NCBI RefSeq assembly: GCF_021502675.1
Contig: NZ_JAKFHA010000009.1
Coordinates: 200,168 to 264,167 of the forward strand
DNA: 64,000 nucleotides
Direction: 5' to 3'
Source: Yinghuangia soli
GTDB lineage: Bacteria; Actinomycetota; Actinomycetes; Streptomycetales; Streptomycetaceae
How positions within the stretch are numbered: the stretch's first letter is position 1; each line of letters opens with the position of its first letter. Of this stretch, positions 33,958-42,707 are shown piece by piece. Made by a program: the position numbers and the translations under genes. The notes beneath the pieces were generated by a model. It had not been told where the DNA came from. It saw only the letters and a list, made by a program, of their open reading frames with translations, and did not search any database.

Positions 33958-35148
33958 TCAGGCCGTCAGGTCGCGTTCGAGGGGCGTGCGGAAGCGCGGG
34001 GTGACGCGCACGCCGCCGATCCACGCCCCCAGGCGCTCCGCCTCGGCCGCGACCGACGCCTCGGCCTCCGCGCCCGCGTCGGCGAGCAGCCGCCACACCA
34101 CCGAGCCGTCCGCCCGCTGCGCCCAGCCGCCCACGATGCGGCCCTGCCACCACACCGACGGCCCGATGTTCCCCGAGCGGTCGAAGAGCTCGGTGCGGCA
34201 CGCCTCGTCGAGGTACCAGTCGCGCTGCTGCCAGCCCATCGGGGTCGGGTCGAGCGCGGGCAGGAGCGCCGCCCGGGGTGCGGTGCCATCGGTGACCGGG
34301 TCGACGTCGTCGGGGAGCACGTAGCCGGTGCCCGCGGCGGAGCCGTCCGGGCCGAGGAGTGCGACCGGCACCGCGTTCACCGCCTTGAGCGCGGCCCTGG
34401 CCTGCGTGAGCGTCCAGCCCGTCCACCACTTCACGTCGGCCTCGGTGCCCGGGCCGAAGGCGCCCAGCCAGGCCCGTACGAGGTCGGCGCGGGCGGCGTC
34501 GGCGGGCGCGTCCGGATGCGGTTCGGCGGCCGACCACCGGTACTGGCTGGAGGTCCAGCTGCCGCGCGGGCGCCCGCGCACGATGGCGCCGTCCATCGAC
34601 AGCTTCCGCAGCACCCGCATGCTCGCCGCCTGCTCGGTCTCCCACTTGGTGCCGACGCCGTACACCAGCGTCTCGCGCAGCCGCGGTTCGAGCTCGGCGA
34701 GCTCCGCGCTGCTTGCGTCCGGCAGCCCGGCCAGCTGTGCCACGACGGACGCCTCGACCTCGTCCAGCCATGCGTCCGGCACGGTGCCGTCCCCGAAGCC
34801 GAGCTTGAGCATCTCCCTGCGCTCCTTGGCGGCGATGGCCGCGGTGGTGGAGGAGTGCACGACCGGCGCGAAGTCCGCCGGGAAGACGAAGACCGTGCGG
34901 CGCATGCCGAACATCCGCAGCAGGGAGCGGTCTTCGTACAGCGCCTGCTCGACGTCCGCCGACGTGGCCGTCGACCGGGCCGCGACCGACAGGAACACCG
35001 AGGCCGGGTCGGTGGAGTGCAGGGCGACCAGGGTGCGCGCGACGTCCAGGGGCGGCACCGCGGCCGGCGGGCCGCCGAGCAGGTGGCGCCGGACCAGCCG
35101 GGTGCGGCGTTCGGCGGTGTCGACGGTCCGCACGGCGGCGTCGGTCAT
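33958..35148 (-). CDS. Winged-helix DNA-binding protein, HTH_42 (YcaQ/AlkX-like) family
   Basis: A 396-residue protein of the crosslink-repair-glycosylase-like HTH_42 group. Visible blocks are RRHLLGGP...VARTLVALHSTDPASVFLSVAARS, LLRMFGMRRTVFVFPADFAPVV, and the C-terminal DWYLDEACRTELFDRSGNIGPSVWWQGRIVGGWAQR, all spread in the family order. Characterised relatives unhook DNA interstrand crosslinks, but many actinobacterial members are only annotated as DNA-binding. The usual family QxQ catalytic motif appears as GWQQRDWYL (about residue 315). ATG 35148 follows GGGGAG. Monocistronic, convergent with the PH-domain gene. Confidence 0.8.
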   Translation of the reverse strand: MTDAAVRTVDTAERRTRLVRRHLLGGPPAAVPPLDVARTLVALHSTDPASVFLSVAARSTATSADVEQALYEDRSLLRMFGMRRTVFVFPADFAPVVHSSTTAAIAAKERREMLKLGFGDGTVPDAWLDEVEASVVAQLAGLPDASSAELAELEPRLRETLVYGVGTKWETEQAASMRVLRKLSMDGAIVRGRPRGSWTSSQYRWSAAEPHPDAPADAARADLVRAWLGAFGPGTEADVKWWTGWTLTQARAALKAVNAVPVALLGPDGSAAGTGYVLPDDVDPVTDGTAPRAALLPALDPTPMGWQQRDWYLDEACRTELFDRSGNIGPSVWWQGRIVGGWAQRADGSVVWRLLADAGAEAEASVAAEAERLGAWIGGVRVTPRFRTPLERDLTA

Positions 35149-35351
35149 GTGGGGCTCCCCTTCCCGGCAGCGCACGGTGTCCGTACGCGGGTGCGTGTGC
35201 AGCCTCGCATGCCCCACCGACAAGCCCCGGGAAGACGCAGCCCGGCCGCGGTGGGTGTTGATCGTTGCGGCTCCGTACGCCAAGGTCTGATGGTCCGTCA
35301 GCTCGGCTGGCGGCCGCCGTACGACCCCGACCGCCCCGAGGGGATGAGCAC

Positions 35352-36401
35352 ATGCAGTTCTCGATGTCCCTGCCGCTGCTGATCGATCCGGCCGAGCGCG
35401 ACCCCTACCGCCGGACGTTCGAGCTGGCCCGGATCGCCGAGGAGGCCGGCTTCACCACGGTGACCGTCGGCCACCACCACTTCATGCCCGGCAACCTCGC
35501 CGACCCGCTCACCCTGCTCGCCGCCGTCGCGGCCCGCACCGACACCCTGCGGGTCGGCACCGGCATCTTCCAACTGCCCGTGCACAACCCGGTCCGGGTC
35601 GCCGAGCAGGTCGCGATCATCGACCAGATCTCCGGCGGCCGCGTCTCGCTCGGCGTCGGCACCGGCTGGTGGCCGCTCGAATACCAGGTGCACGGCTCGG
35701 ACTTCCGGCAGCGCGGCGCCCGCATGGAAGAGGCGCTGCGCATCCTGAAGCACGTGTGGACCACCGAGGACACCGGCTACGAGGGGCGCTTCTGGTCCTT
35801 CCCGGACCTGACCGTGCACCCGCGCCCGGTCCAGGACCCGCATCCGCCGCTGTGGGTGGCCGGCGTCGCGGACGCCGCGGTCCGCCGGGCCGCGCGGCTC
35901 GGCGACGCGTGGCTGTGCGGGCCGGTCCAGTCGCTCGCCAAGGCCGCGTCCTGCCTGGACGTGTACCGCGAGGCATGCGCCGAGACCGGCAAGCGGCCCG
36001 CGTGGATCCTGCGCCGCTACGCCTGGCTCGGCACCGACCGTGCGCAGGTGGCCCGCGACGTCCTGCCCGAATACGTCGGCGGGCTCATGGAGCACTGGCG
36101 CGAATCGGCCGAGGACGACGCCGAGAAGGCGCTCTTCGCCCGCATCGACGCGGGGGAGGACGTCTCCGCCGAGGAGATCGCCCGGGACCGGCTCCTGTGG
36201 GGCGGCCCGGAGGACGTCGTCGCGCAGATCCGCCGCTACGCCGCCGAGACCGGCTGCGACCACGTGCACAGCGCCTTCGGCGGGGGACTGCCGGGCAGCG
36301 CGGCGCAGGCGTCGCTCGGGTCGTTCGACGAGATCGCCGCGATGGTCCGGCTGTTCGGGCGCGAGGTGATCCCGGCCTTCGCGGAGGACACCGGAGCCTG
36401 A
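35352..36401 (+). CDS. LLM class flavin/F420-type oxidoreductase
   Basis: A 349-residue TIM-barrel oxidoreductase of the luciferase-like family. It begins QFSMSLPLLIDPAERDPYRR; the N-terminal half has EEAGFTTVTVGHHHFMPG, VGTGIFQLPVHNPVRVAEQVAIIDQISGGRVSLGVGTG in the normal order, and the C-terminal half has HPPLWVAGVADAAVRRAARLGDAWL. F420 or FMN use is likely; substrate unknown. ATG 35352 lies 7 nt after GAGGGG. It is divergent from the winged-helix gene and convergent with the TPR-AAA+ gene, so no operon partner is apparent. Confidence 0.85.
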   Translation: MQFSMSLPLLIDPAERDPYRRTFELARIAEEAGFTTVTVGHHHFMPGNLADPLTLLAAVAARTDTLRVGTGIFQLPVHNPVRVAEQVAIIDQISGGRVSLGVGTGWWPLEYQVHGSDFRQRGARMEEALRILKHVWTTEDTGYEGRFWSFPDLTVHPRPVQDPHPPLWVAGVADAAVRRAARLGDAWLCGPVQSLAKAASCLDVYREACAETGKRPAWILRRYAWLGTDRAQVARDVLPEYVGGLMEHWRESAEDDAEKALFARIDAGEDVSAEEIARDRLLWGGPEDVVAQIRRYAAETGCDHVHSAFGGGLPGSAAQASLGSFDEIAAMVRLFGREVIPAFAEDTGA

Positions 36402-36446
36402 CGGGACGCGTACCGCGAGCCTGGCGGGCCCGAGAGGCCGGGAGGG

Positions 36447-38462
36447 TCAGGAGCGCCCGCCCGCGGTCTCGCCGTACGCCTGCAGCAGGTCGGGCAGCCG
36501 CAGCGTGGTCAGCTCCTCGCGGTCCGGCTCGCCCGGCATGCCGACCAGCCGCAGGTCGCGGTACGCGCACGCCTTCTCGTACACGGTCCGCACGAACCGG
36601 GCGTTGCCGAGCTCGTCGATCCAGCCCTGCTCGCACACGTGGTCCGTGATGCTGCGCAGCTCGGCCACGCAGTCCTCGTCCCACATGTCGCCGCCCGCCA
36701 CCGCCAAATGGTCAGCGATCCGGGCCAGATCGGCCGCGTCGTAGCTGGGGAACTCGACCCGGGTGGTGAACCGCGACGTGAGCCCCGGGTTGGAGGCGAG
36801 CAGCCGGTCCATGCCCTCGGGATAGCCGGCCAGCACGATCACCAGCCGGTCGCGGTCGTCCTCGGCGCGCTTGAGGAGCACCTGCACGGCCTCGTCGCCG
36901 TACGCGTCGCCCTTGGCGTAGCCGTTCCCGGCCAGCGCGTACGCCTCGTCGACGAACAGCACGCCGCCCAGCGCGGAGTCGATCAGCTCGCCGGTCTTCA
37001 CCGCGGTCTGGCCGAGGTACTCGCCGACCAGATCGGGGCGTTGCGCCTCGACCAGCCGGTCCGACTCCAGCAGCCCGAGGGCGTGGAACACCCGGGCGAT
37101 GAGCCGGGCCACGGTGGTCTTGCCGGTCCCGGACGGGCCGGAGAACACGAAGTGCCGCTTCGGCGCGGCCGCGGGCAGGCCGCGGGCCTTGCGGAGCCGG
37201 CTCATGCGCATCTGCGCGGACAGCGCGCGGATCTGCTGCTTGACCGGCTCCAGGCCGACCATGCGCTCCAACTCGCCCAGCGCCGCGGCGAGATCCTCCG
37301 CGGCTGCGGCCGCCGGGGCCGGGGTGCGCGGGGACTTGGCTGCCGAGCCCGGGCCGGATCCGACAGCCAGGTCGGAATCGGCGTCGGCTTCGGCGTCCGG
37401 TCCGCTCGCGGCGGGCAGGGGCACGGCCGGGGTGCCCGCGGTGTCCGGGACCTCGCCGTCGTCGGAGCCGCCGGATCCGCCCGTACCCGGGCCACCGGAT
37501 CCGCCCGCACCCGGGCCGCCGGTGTCGTGCGGGGCCGCGACCTGGCCGCCGGTGCCGGCCGCCGGGGTGCTGCCGGTCGGGGCGGGGGAGTGCGGTGCAC
37601 CGGGGAGCGTCGCGGGCGTGTCGGCGACCGCGGGGCCGCCGAGCCGGGCGGTCGCGTCGTACAGGAACAGCGTCGGGCCGGTGTCGGCCTCGGCCGCCTC
37701 CGCGGCCAGCGCGGTCAGCCGGACCGCGGTGTCCATGAACGCCGGGTCGGCGTGGTGCACCGCGCGGTACAGCGGCAGCGCGGCGGGCGCCCGGCCGGTC
37801 TCCTCGTACGCCCGGGCCAGCCAGTAGCGGAGCTCCTTGCGCTGCGGATGCTCCGAGCGGCAGCGCGCGAGCGCGGTGGCGAGCACGTGCTCGGCCTTGT
37901 CGTACAGCCCCAGGCGCACCCGGGCCATGCCGGCGAACAGGCCGGCCTCGACACCGAGCAGCGGGTCGTCCTCCAGGCCGCCGGTGTGGCGGAGCAGTTG
38001 GTGCCAGTCCTTGCCGAGGTACGCGCGGCAGGCGAGCAGGAAGCGGGTGGCCGGATCGGACTCCGGCGGCGGGCAGTGCCCCAGCGCGGTGTCCAGTTCG
38101 GGCAGGTGCCGCCCGTCCAGCCAGTGCGAGGCGTGCGCGAGCGCCAGGTCGCGCGGGGTCTCCAGCACGAGCTGGACCCACCAGCCCAGCCAGTACCAGG
38201 AGTTCAGCGGGCGCCCGAACTTCGCGCGCTGCTCGCCGAACCGCTCGCGGTGGGTGTGCATGGCGACCACGGCACCCGCGACGTCCACCTTGAGCGCGTG
38301 CAGCCCGAGCCAGGCGTCGGCCATGCCCGGGTCGAACTCGACCGCGGTGCGGAACTCCAGCTCGGCGTGCCCGTATTCACCCGAGACGTACGCGTCCATG
38401 CCGCGCAGCCAAGCCTGTTCGGCCGTGCTGCCGGTGTGCGCCGCGCGTTCGGTGCTCGCCAT
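36447..38462 (-). CDS. TPR-AAA+ ATPase, CbbX/EccA type
   Basis: A 671-residue cytoplasmic protein. Residues 1-300 are helical TPR-like repeats (AEQAWLRGMDAYVSGEYGHAELEFRTAV, YDKAEHVLATALARC); residues about 300-400 are a Gly/Pro/Ser low-complexity linker; the C-terminal AAA+ module has Walker A GPSGTGKTT (about 441-449), Walker B GGVLFVDEAYAL (about 495), sensor LVIVLAGYPEGMDRLL and arginine-finger region NPGLTSRFTTRVEF. This matches EccA of type VII secretion and CbxX/CfqX ATPases, but no other ESX gene is near. ATG 38462 has GGGAGGGAG upstream. It is divergent from the PucR-like regulator gene. Confidence 0.85.
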   Translation of the reverse strand: MASTERAAHTGSTAEQAWLRGMDAYVSGEYGHAELEFRTAVEFDPGMADAWLGLHALKVDVAGAVVAMHTHRERFGEQRAKFGRPLNSWYWLGWWVQLVLETPRDLALAHASHWLDGRHLPELDTALGHCPPPESDPATRFLLACRAYLGKDWHQLLRHTGGLEDDPLLGVEAGLFAGMARVRLGLYDKAEHVLATALARCRSEHPQRKELRYWLARAYEETGRAPAALPLYRAVHHADPAFMDTAVRLTALAAEAAEADTGPTLFLYDATARLGGPAVADTPATLPGAPHSPAPTGSTPAAGTGGQVAAPHDTGGPGAGGSGGPGTGGSGGSDDGEVPDTAGTPAVPLPAASGPDAEADADSDLAVGSGPGSAAKSPRTPAPAAAAAEDLAAALGELERMVGLEPVKQQIRALSAQMRMSRLRKARGLPAAAPKRHFVFSGPSGTGKTTVARLIARVFHALGLLESDRLVEAQRPDLVGEYLGQTAVKTGELIDSALGGVLFVDEAYALAGNGYAKGDAYGDEAVQVLLKRAEDDRDRLVIVLAGYPEGMDRLLASNPGLTSRFTTRVEFPSYDAADLARIADHLAVAGGDMWDEDCVAELRSITDHVCEQGWIDELGNARFVRTVYEKACAYRDLRLVGMPGEPDREELTTLRLPDLLQAYGETAGGRS

Positions 38463-38970
38463 GTGTCGGCTCCCTCCCCCGGCCCGGACCGGCCCGGGGG
38501 CTGCTGCCCCGGAGCCGGCACTGGACCGCCCCTGACCGGACTTGTCGCGTCCGTGTCGTCCCTGGATCTCCCCGTGTTCGGTGCGCCCCATGTGCTCCCC
38601 ATGGGGTTTTGCCCCGGAGCGCGTGCGAACAGTCCCCCGGTCGCGGTGGGGGGCCGGGCGGCCGGCCTGGGACGTGGCCGGTGCCGCACGGACCGCTTGC
38701 GAGGGCAATTCGGCGCCAGGCGCCCCGTTTTGCGGTACATGGCGCGGCAAGGCGACGCCCCGGATGGTCACCCATGGTGCCCGGATCGCCACGCAACCGC
38801 CCTCGCATGGTACCCACGAGAGTGACCCTCGACCTGCCTGTTGCCGGGGCGCACTCGACCGGTTGCCTGCCATCGAGTGAGCGTGCGCGCCGGGCGCACC
38901 CCGGTGGCGCGCTGCCTGCGCGCCCCCGGGAGAGCTGACGCGGGTGTGTTCGCGCCGATACGGTCGGTAC
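38463..38970. other. 508-bp divergent regulatory region, AAA+ / PucR-like genes
   Basis: No gene, strong palindrome or repeat is seen. Only the leaderless promoter of the PucR-like gene is evident at its right end. Confidence 0.4.
38959..38964 (+). promoter_or_regulatory. -10 element of the leaderless PucR-like gene
   Basis: TACGGT ends 6 nt before ATG 38971, so transcription would start at or next to the A of the ATG. No clear -35 is present. Confidence 0.5.
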
Positions 38971-40560
38971 ATGGGCATCGGCGACGCTGGAACCGGTTCG
39001 GCCGGGGATGGGCCTCCGGCCGGGAAGAGCAGCAAGTCGGGCAAGGCGAGCAAGTCCGGCGCGTCGGGGAAGGCGGGCACGGTGGCCAAGGTCGCCAAGA
39101 CGGGTGCAGCAGGCGGTTCCGGAGTGGTCAGCTCGGCCCAGGCGGCGGGCAGCGGGACCCGGGAGACGGCCCGGACGCTGCCGGTGAAGCGGCGGGTGCG
39201 CGGCGGCGTACTGGCCGCGAGCGAGGGCCGCCCGGACGGGTCGGTCACCGTCCCGGCCGACGTGCCGGCACCGTCCGCCGAGACCCGGACCGCGACCGCG
39301 GCCGGGACCCGAGCCGAAACCCCCGCAGAGCCCCGGGCCGGGACTGCCGCGGACGGCACCGAAGGCCTGCCCGGGGTGCCCCGTCCGGGCAAGGCGGGGC
39401 AGTCCCGTACGCCGGCCGGGTCCGGGGTACCCGCTGCGCCGGATGCCTCCGGCGCGCCGAGCGAGCCGGAAGCCCCGAGGGCTTTGCTCGCCCCGGGCAT
39501 GAAGGACGCCGCTCCGGGCCGCGCAGCCACCCCCTCGCGCAAAGGCCCGGGACGCCCGGACCGGCCCGGCGGCACCGCGGAGACCGCTGCCGCACACGTC
39601 CTCGGCGCCGAGGAATCGCCGGCTGCCGACGGGCTGTTCGGCGGCCGCTTCGGCCGTTGGATGCTGCCCGCGGCCGCGCACGCGCTGACGCTCGCCGGGC
39701 AACTCGCGCAGGCCGCCGCAGATGCGGGCGCCGACGCCGGGGAACTGAAGTACCGCGCCGACCTGTTGCGCGACGTCCTGGCCGGCCGCCTGGCCGACCC
39801 CGGGCAGCTGCCGCCGTCCGGTCTCGGACGGCTGATGAACCGCTGCGTGGCCGTCGTGGTCGCCGAACCCGACCCGCAGCCCGACGACACCGCCGCGACG
39901 CTGCGCCGCCACCAGGACGCGCTGGCCGCGGCCTGGACCGCCGCAGTCCGCCAGGCCGACCCGGACGCCGTGGTGGCCGGATACCCGGGCGAGGTCGTCG
40001 CGTTGCTGACCGTGCCGGCCGATGCCGCGCACCGCGGCGCGGTAGCGCTCGTGGCGCACGACGTCGCGGCCCGGGTCCGCTCGGCCTGCGCCCGCATCCC
40101 GCGCGGCTTCACCACCGGCATCAGCCGCCCGGTGCGCGGCATCGCCGCCCTGCCCGGCGCGTACGAGCAGGCCCGGCGCGCAGTCGACGCCGGACGCCGC
40201 CTGCAAGGGCCGGGCGCGGTCACCGACTTCGACCGGCTCGGGGTCTTCCGGCTGCTCTCGCTGATCCCCGCGCACGGTGAACTGGAGCGCTTCGCCGCCG
40301 AGGTCCTCGGCACGCTCGCCGAGCCCGAGGACGCCGAGGCGAGCGACCTGCGGCACACCCTGCAGGTGCTGCTCGAGACCAACCTCAACGTGGCCGAGAC
40401 GTCCCGGCGGCTCTACGTGCACTACAACACGCTGCGCTACCGGATCGGCAAACTCGAGCGCCTGGTCGGGCCGTTCACCCAGGACTCCCGGCTGCGCCTC
40501 GACCTGCTGATCGCCCTGGAGATCGTGCACCTCGCGGACACCGCACCGCCGCCCTCCTGA
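38971..40560 (+). CDS. PucR/CdaR-type helix-turn-helix regulator with long disordered N-terminus
   Basis: A 529-residue regulator. Residues 1 to about 220 are low complexity: first a Lys/Ser/Gly/Ala stretch (KSSKSGKASKSGASGKAGT), then Pro/Ala/Thr-rich sequence. From about 230 a folded region begins (GRFGRWMLPAAAHALTLAGQL), followed by the GGDEF-like middle region of CdaR-type proteins (IPRGFTTGISRPVRGIAALPGAYEQARRAVDAGRRL). The C-terminal PucR-type HTH is at about 465-510: LLETNLNVAETSRRLYVHYNTLRYRIGKLE. Such regulators often control catabolic genes. ATG 38971 is preferred to GTG 38944 on promoter position. Divergent from the TPR-AAA+ ATPase gene. Confidence 0.85.
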   Translation: MGIGDAGTGSAGDGPPAGKSSKSGKASKSGASGKAGTVAKVAKTGAAGGSGVVSSAQAAGSGTRETARTLPVKRRVRGGVLAASEGRPDGSVTVPADVPAPSAETRTATAAGTRAETPAEPRAGTAADGTEGLPGVPRPGKAGQSRTPAGSGVPAAPDASGAPSEPEAPRALLAPGMKDAAPGRAATPSRKGPGRPDRPGGTAETAAAHVLGAEESPAADGLFGGRFGRWMLPAAAHALTLAGQLAQAAADAGADAGELKYRADLLRDVLAGRLADPGQLPPSGLGRLMNRCVAVVVAEPDPQPDDTAATLRRHQDALAAAWTAAVRQADPDAVVAGYPGEVVALLTVPADAAHRGAVALVAHDVAARVRSACARIPRGFTTGISRPVRGIAALPGAYEQARRAVDAGRRLQGPGAVTDFDRLGVFRLLSLIPAHGELERFAAEVLGTLAEPEDAEASDLRHTLQVLLETNLNVAETSRRLYVHYNTLRYRIGKLERLVGPFTQDSRLRLDLLIALEIVHLADTAPPPS

Positions 40561-40655
40561 CCGCACGCCGGCCGTGTGCTTGACTGTGTCAGGCATGATC
40601 ACGTCGGCCGGGGCCCGGAGCCGGGCCGCTCCGGCCCCGTTCGGAGGGACACCGC

Positions 40656-41792
40656 ATGGGTGCGCTGTCGGGGATCAGGGTCGTCGAGCTCGCGGGCATC
40701 GGCCCCGGGCCCTTCGTGGGCATGATGCTCGCGGACGCCGGAGCGGAGATCATCCGGGTGGACCGGCTGGGCGGCGGCGGCATGCCGCACCTGGCGGTCG
40801 GCCGCGGCCGCCTCGGCGGCATCGAGGTCGACCTCAAGAACCCCGAGGGCACCGAGACGGTGCTGCGCCTCATCGACGCCGCCGACGTCCTCATCGAAGG
40901 CTTCCGGCCGGGGGTCACCGAACGCCTCGGCCTGGGCCCGGACACCTGCCTGGCCCGCAACCCCAAGCTCGTGTACGCCCGCATGACCGGCTGGGGCCAG
41001 GACGGCCCCCTCGCGCCGCGCGCCGGGCACGACATCAACTACATCTCGATCTCCGGCGTGCTGCACTCCTTCGCGCGCGCGGGCGAACGCCCCGTCCCGC
41101 CGCTGAACTTGGTCGGCGACTACGGCGGCGGCGCGATGTTCTGCGCGTTCGGCATCCTCGCGGGCATCGTCGAGGCCCAGCGCACCGGCCAGGGCCAGGT
41201 CGTGGACGCGGCCATGACGGACGGCTCCGCCGCACTGTCCGCGTTCATCCACGGCATGCGCGGCATCGGCGGCTGGAACGACCAGGTGGGCACCAACCTC
41301 CTGGACACCGGAGCGCCGTTCTACGACGTGTACACCGCGTCCGACGGCGGCCACGTGGCGGTCGGCTGCATCGAGCCGCAGTTCTACGCGCAGTTCCTGA
41401 CCGGCCTCGGCATCGCGGACGAGGACCTGCCCGGGCAGATGGACAAGGCCGGATGGCCGGTGCTGCGCGCCCGGTTCGCCGAGGTGATCGCGAGCCGCAC
41501 CCGCGACGAGTGGACCGCGGTCTTCCAGGACACCGACGCCTGCGTCACCCCGGTCCTCGACTGGAACGAGGCCGCCGCGCACCCGCACAACGTGGCCCGC
41601 GGCACCTACGCCACGCCGGACGGCACCGTGCAGCCCGAGGCGGCCCCGCGCCTCTCGCGCACCCCGTCCAAGGCGGCCGGCGCACCCGGCACGCTGACCC
41701 CGGCACTGCTGGCGGGCTGGGGCCTGGATCCGGCCGAGGTCGCCAAGTTGGCGGCCGAGGGAGTCCTGGGCGGCCTGGCGGACGCGGGCTGA
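40656..41792 (+). CDS. CaiB/BaiF family CoA transferase, alpha-methylacyl-CoA racemase-like
   Basis: A 378-residue class III CoA-transferase-fold enzyme. MGALSGIRVVELAGIGPGPFVGMMLADAGAEIIRVD opens the family fold; ADVLIEGFRPGVTERLGLGPD, RMTGWGQDGPLAPRAGHDINYISISG and NLVGDYGGGAMFCAFGILAG follow. The His in GHDINY, the Asp in VGDYGGG and the Glu in IEPQFYAQF correspond to the catalytic residues of alpha-methylacyl-CoA racemase (MCR) of Mycobacterium tuberculosis, which favours racemase over transferase activity. It would then act in branched-chain lipid catabolism. ATG 40656 has GGAGGGAC upstream. It stands alone. Confidence 0.85.
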   Translation: MGALSGIRVVELAGIGPGPFVGMMLADAGAEIIRVDRLGGGGMPHLAVGRGRLGGIEVDLKNPEGTETVLRLIDAADVLIEGFRPGVTERLGLGPDTCLARNPKLVYARMTGWGQDGPLAPRAGHDINYISISGVLHSFARAGERPVPPLNLVGDYGGGAMFCAFGILAGIVEAQRTGQGQVVDAAMTDGSAALSAFIHGMRGIGGWNDQVGTNLLDTGAPFYDVYTASDGGHVAVGCIEPQFYAQFLTGLGIADEDLPGQMDKAGWPVLRARFAEVIASRTRDEWTAVFQDTDACVTPVLDWNEAAAHPHNVARGTYATPDGTVQPEAAPRLSRTPSKAAGAPGTLTPALLAGWGLDPAEVAKLAAEGVLGGLADAG

Positions 41793-41987
41793 GCTTCGCG
41801 CGGAACGCGCCGCGGAAGCGCCCTCGGACGACCGGGCGCGAACAACTGAAGACGCGAACAGCCGACGGGCCGGCCTGGCCCGGTGCCTCCCCGAGGCGCC
41901 GGGACCAGGCCGGCGGCGTCAGCTCGGCTTGACGACGAACGGCAGAAGCGAACAGCAGAAGCGCACGGCAGAAAACCCACTCGTCTT

Positions 41988-42009
41988 CTGTACCGTCCGG
42001 ACGGTACAG
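41988..42009. promoter_or_regulatory. 22-bp TetR operator overlapping a leaderless promoter
   Basis: CTGTACCGTCC followed directly by its reverse complement forms a perfect 22-bp palindrome. The -10 hexamer TACAGT (42005-42010) overlaps its right end and lies 6 nt before the TetR ATG at 42017, so repressor binding would block the start site. Confidence 0.75.
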
Positions 42010-42016
42010 TCCGACC

Positions 42017-42571
42017 ATGAAGCGCGACCTCCTCCTCGACGCCGCCGAGCAGCTGCTCGCCGAGCACGGCACCACGGCCCTGACCCTGGCTGCCGTCGCG
42101 GCCCGCGCCGGGGTCAGCAAGGGCGGTCTGCTCTACCACTTCGGCACCAAGGAAGCCCTGGTCAAGGCCCTGGTGCAGCGCCTCGTCGAGGAGTTCGACC
42201 AGGCCGTCTCGGACCGCGCCGAGCAGGGCGACGGCTCGCCGGGCACCTACACCCGGGCGTACGTCGAGACCACCTTCGACATCGTCACCGACCGCGACCC
42301 GGCCCGGGCCCGCCGCCGCTGGGCCGTGGTGGCCGCCGCGGCCACCGCCTCCGACCTCGCCGAGCCGCTGCGCGACGCGACCCGGCGCTGGCACCGCCAC
42401 GAGGACGGCGTCGACGTGGTCGCCGCGCGGATCGTGCGCCTCGCGGTCGACGGCCTCTGGGAGGCCATGGAGTACGACCCGGAGCTGTTCGACGCCGCGG
42501 AGTGCGACGAACTGCGCCGCCGCCTCCTGCACCTCCTCGACGCGGAGCCGCGCGGAGCCGGCGCGGGCTGA
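42017..42571 (+). CDS. TetR family repressor of the adjacent MFS gene
   Basis: A 184-residue regulator. The helix-turn-helix covers residues 5-50: LLLDAAEQLLAEHGTTALTLAAVAARAGVSKGGLLYHFGTKEALV, read as helix, turn and recognition helix SKGGLLYHF. The C-terminal domain has the WAVVAAAATASDLAEPLRDATRRWHR helices typical of TetR_C_37-like proteins. Translation is probably leaderless. The 22-bp operator in its own promoter and the MFS gene 136 nt downstream on the same strand indicate a self-regulated repressor-exporter operon. Confidence 0.9.
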   Translation: MKRDLLLDAAEQLLAEHGTTALTLAAVAARAGVSKGGLLYHFGTKEALVKALVQRLVEEFDQAVSDRAEQGDGSPGTYTRAYVETTFDIVTDRDPARARRRWAVVAAAATASDLAEPLRDATRRWHRHEDGVDVVAARIVRLAVDGLWEAMEYDPELFDAAECDELRRRLLHLLDAEPRGAGAG

Positions 42572-42707
42572 CCGGCCCGGCGCCCTCCCGCGACGCGCGG
42601 CCCGCCCGCTCTCGCCGCAACCGGGTCCGGCCGGCCCCTTCGGCCCGGCCCGCCCGCCGATCCTGCACAGCCACGTACGACCACGCCCCCGGAAGGGGTA
42701 CTTCACC

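Noticed and set aside
36447-38462. Type VII secretion locus
   Set aside because: No EsxA/EsxB, EccB, EccC, EccD, EccE or MycP-like gene was found in the window.
38463-40388. Minus-strand open frame extending the AAA+ protein to 1,313 residues
   Set aside because: The extension is a shadow of the PucR-like gene; ATG 38462 has a strong ribosome site and the TPR region begins there.
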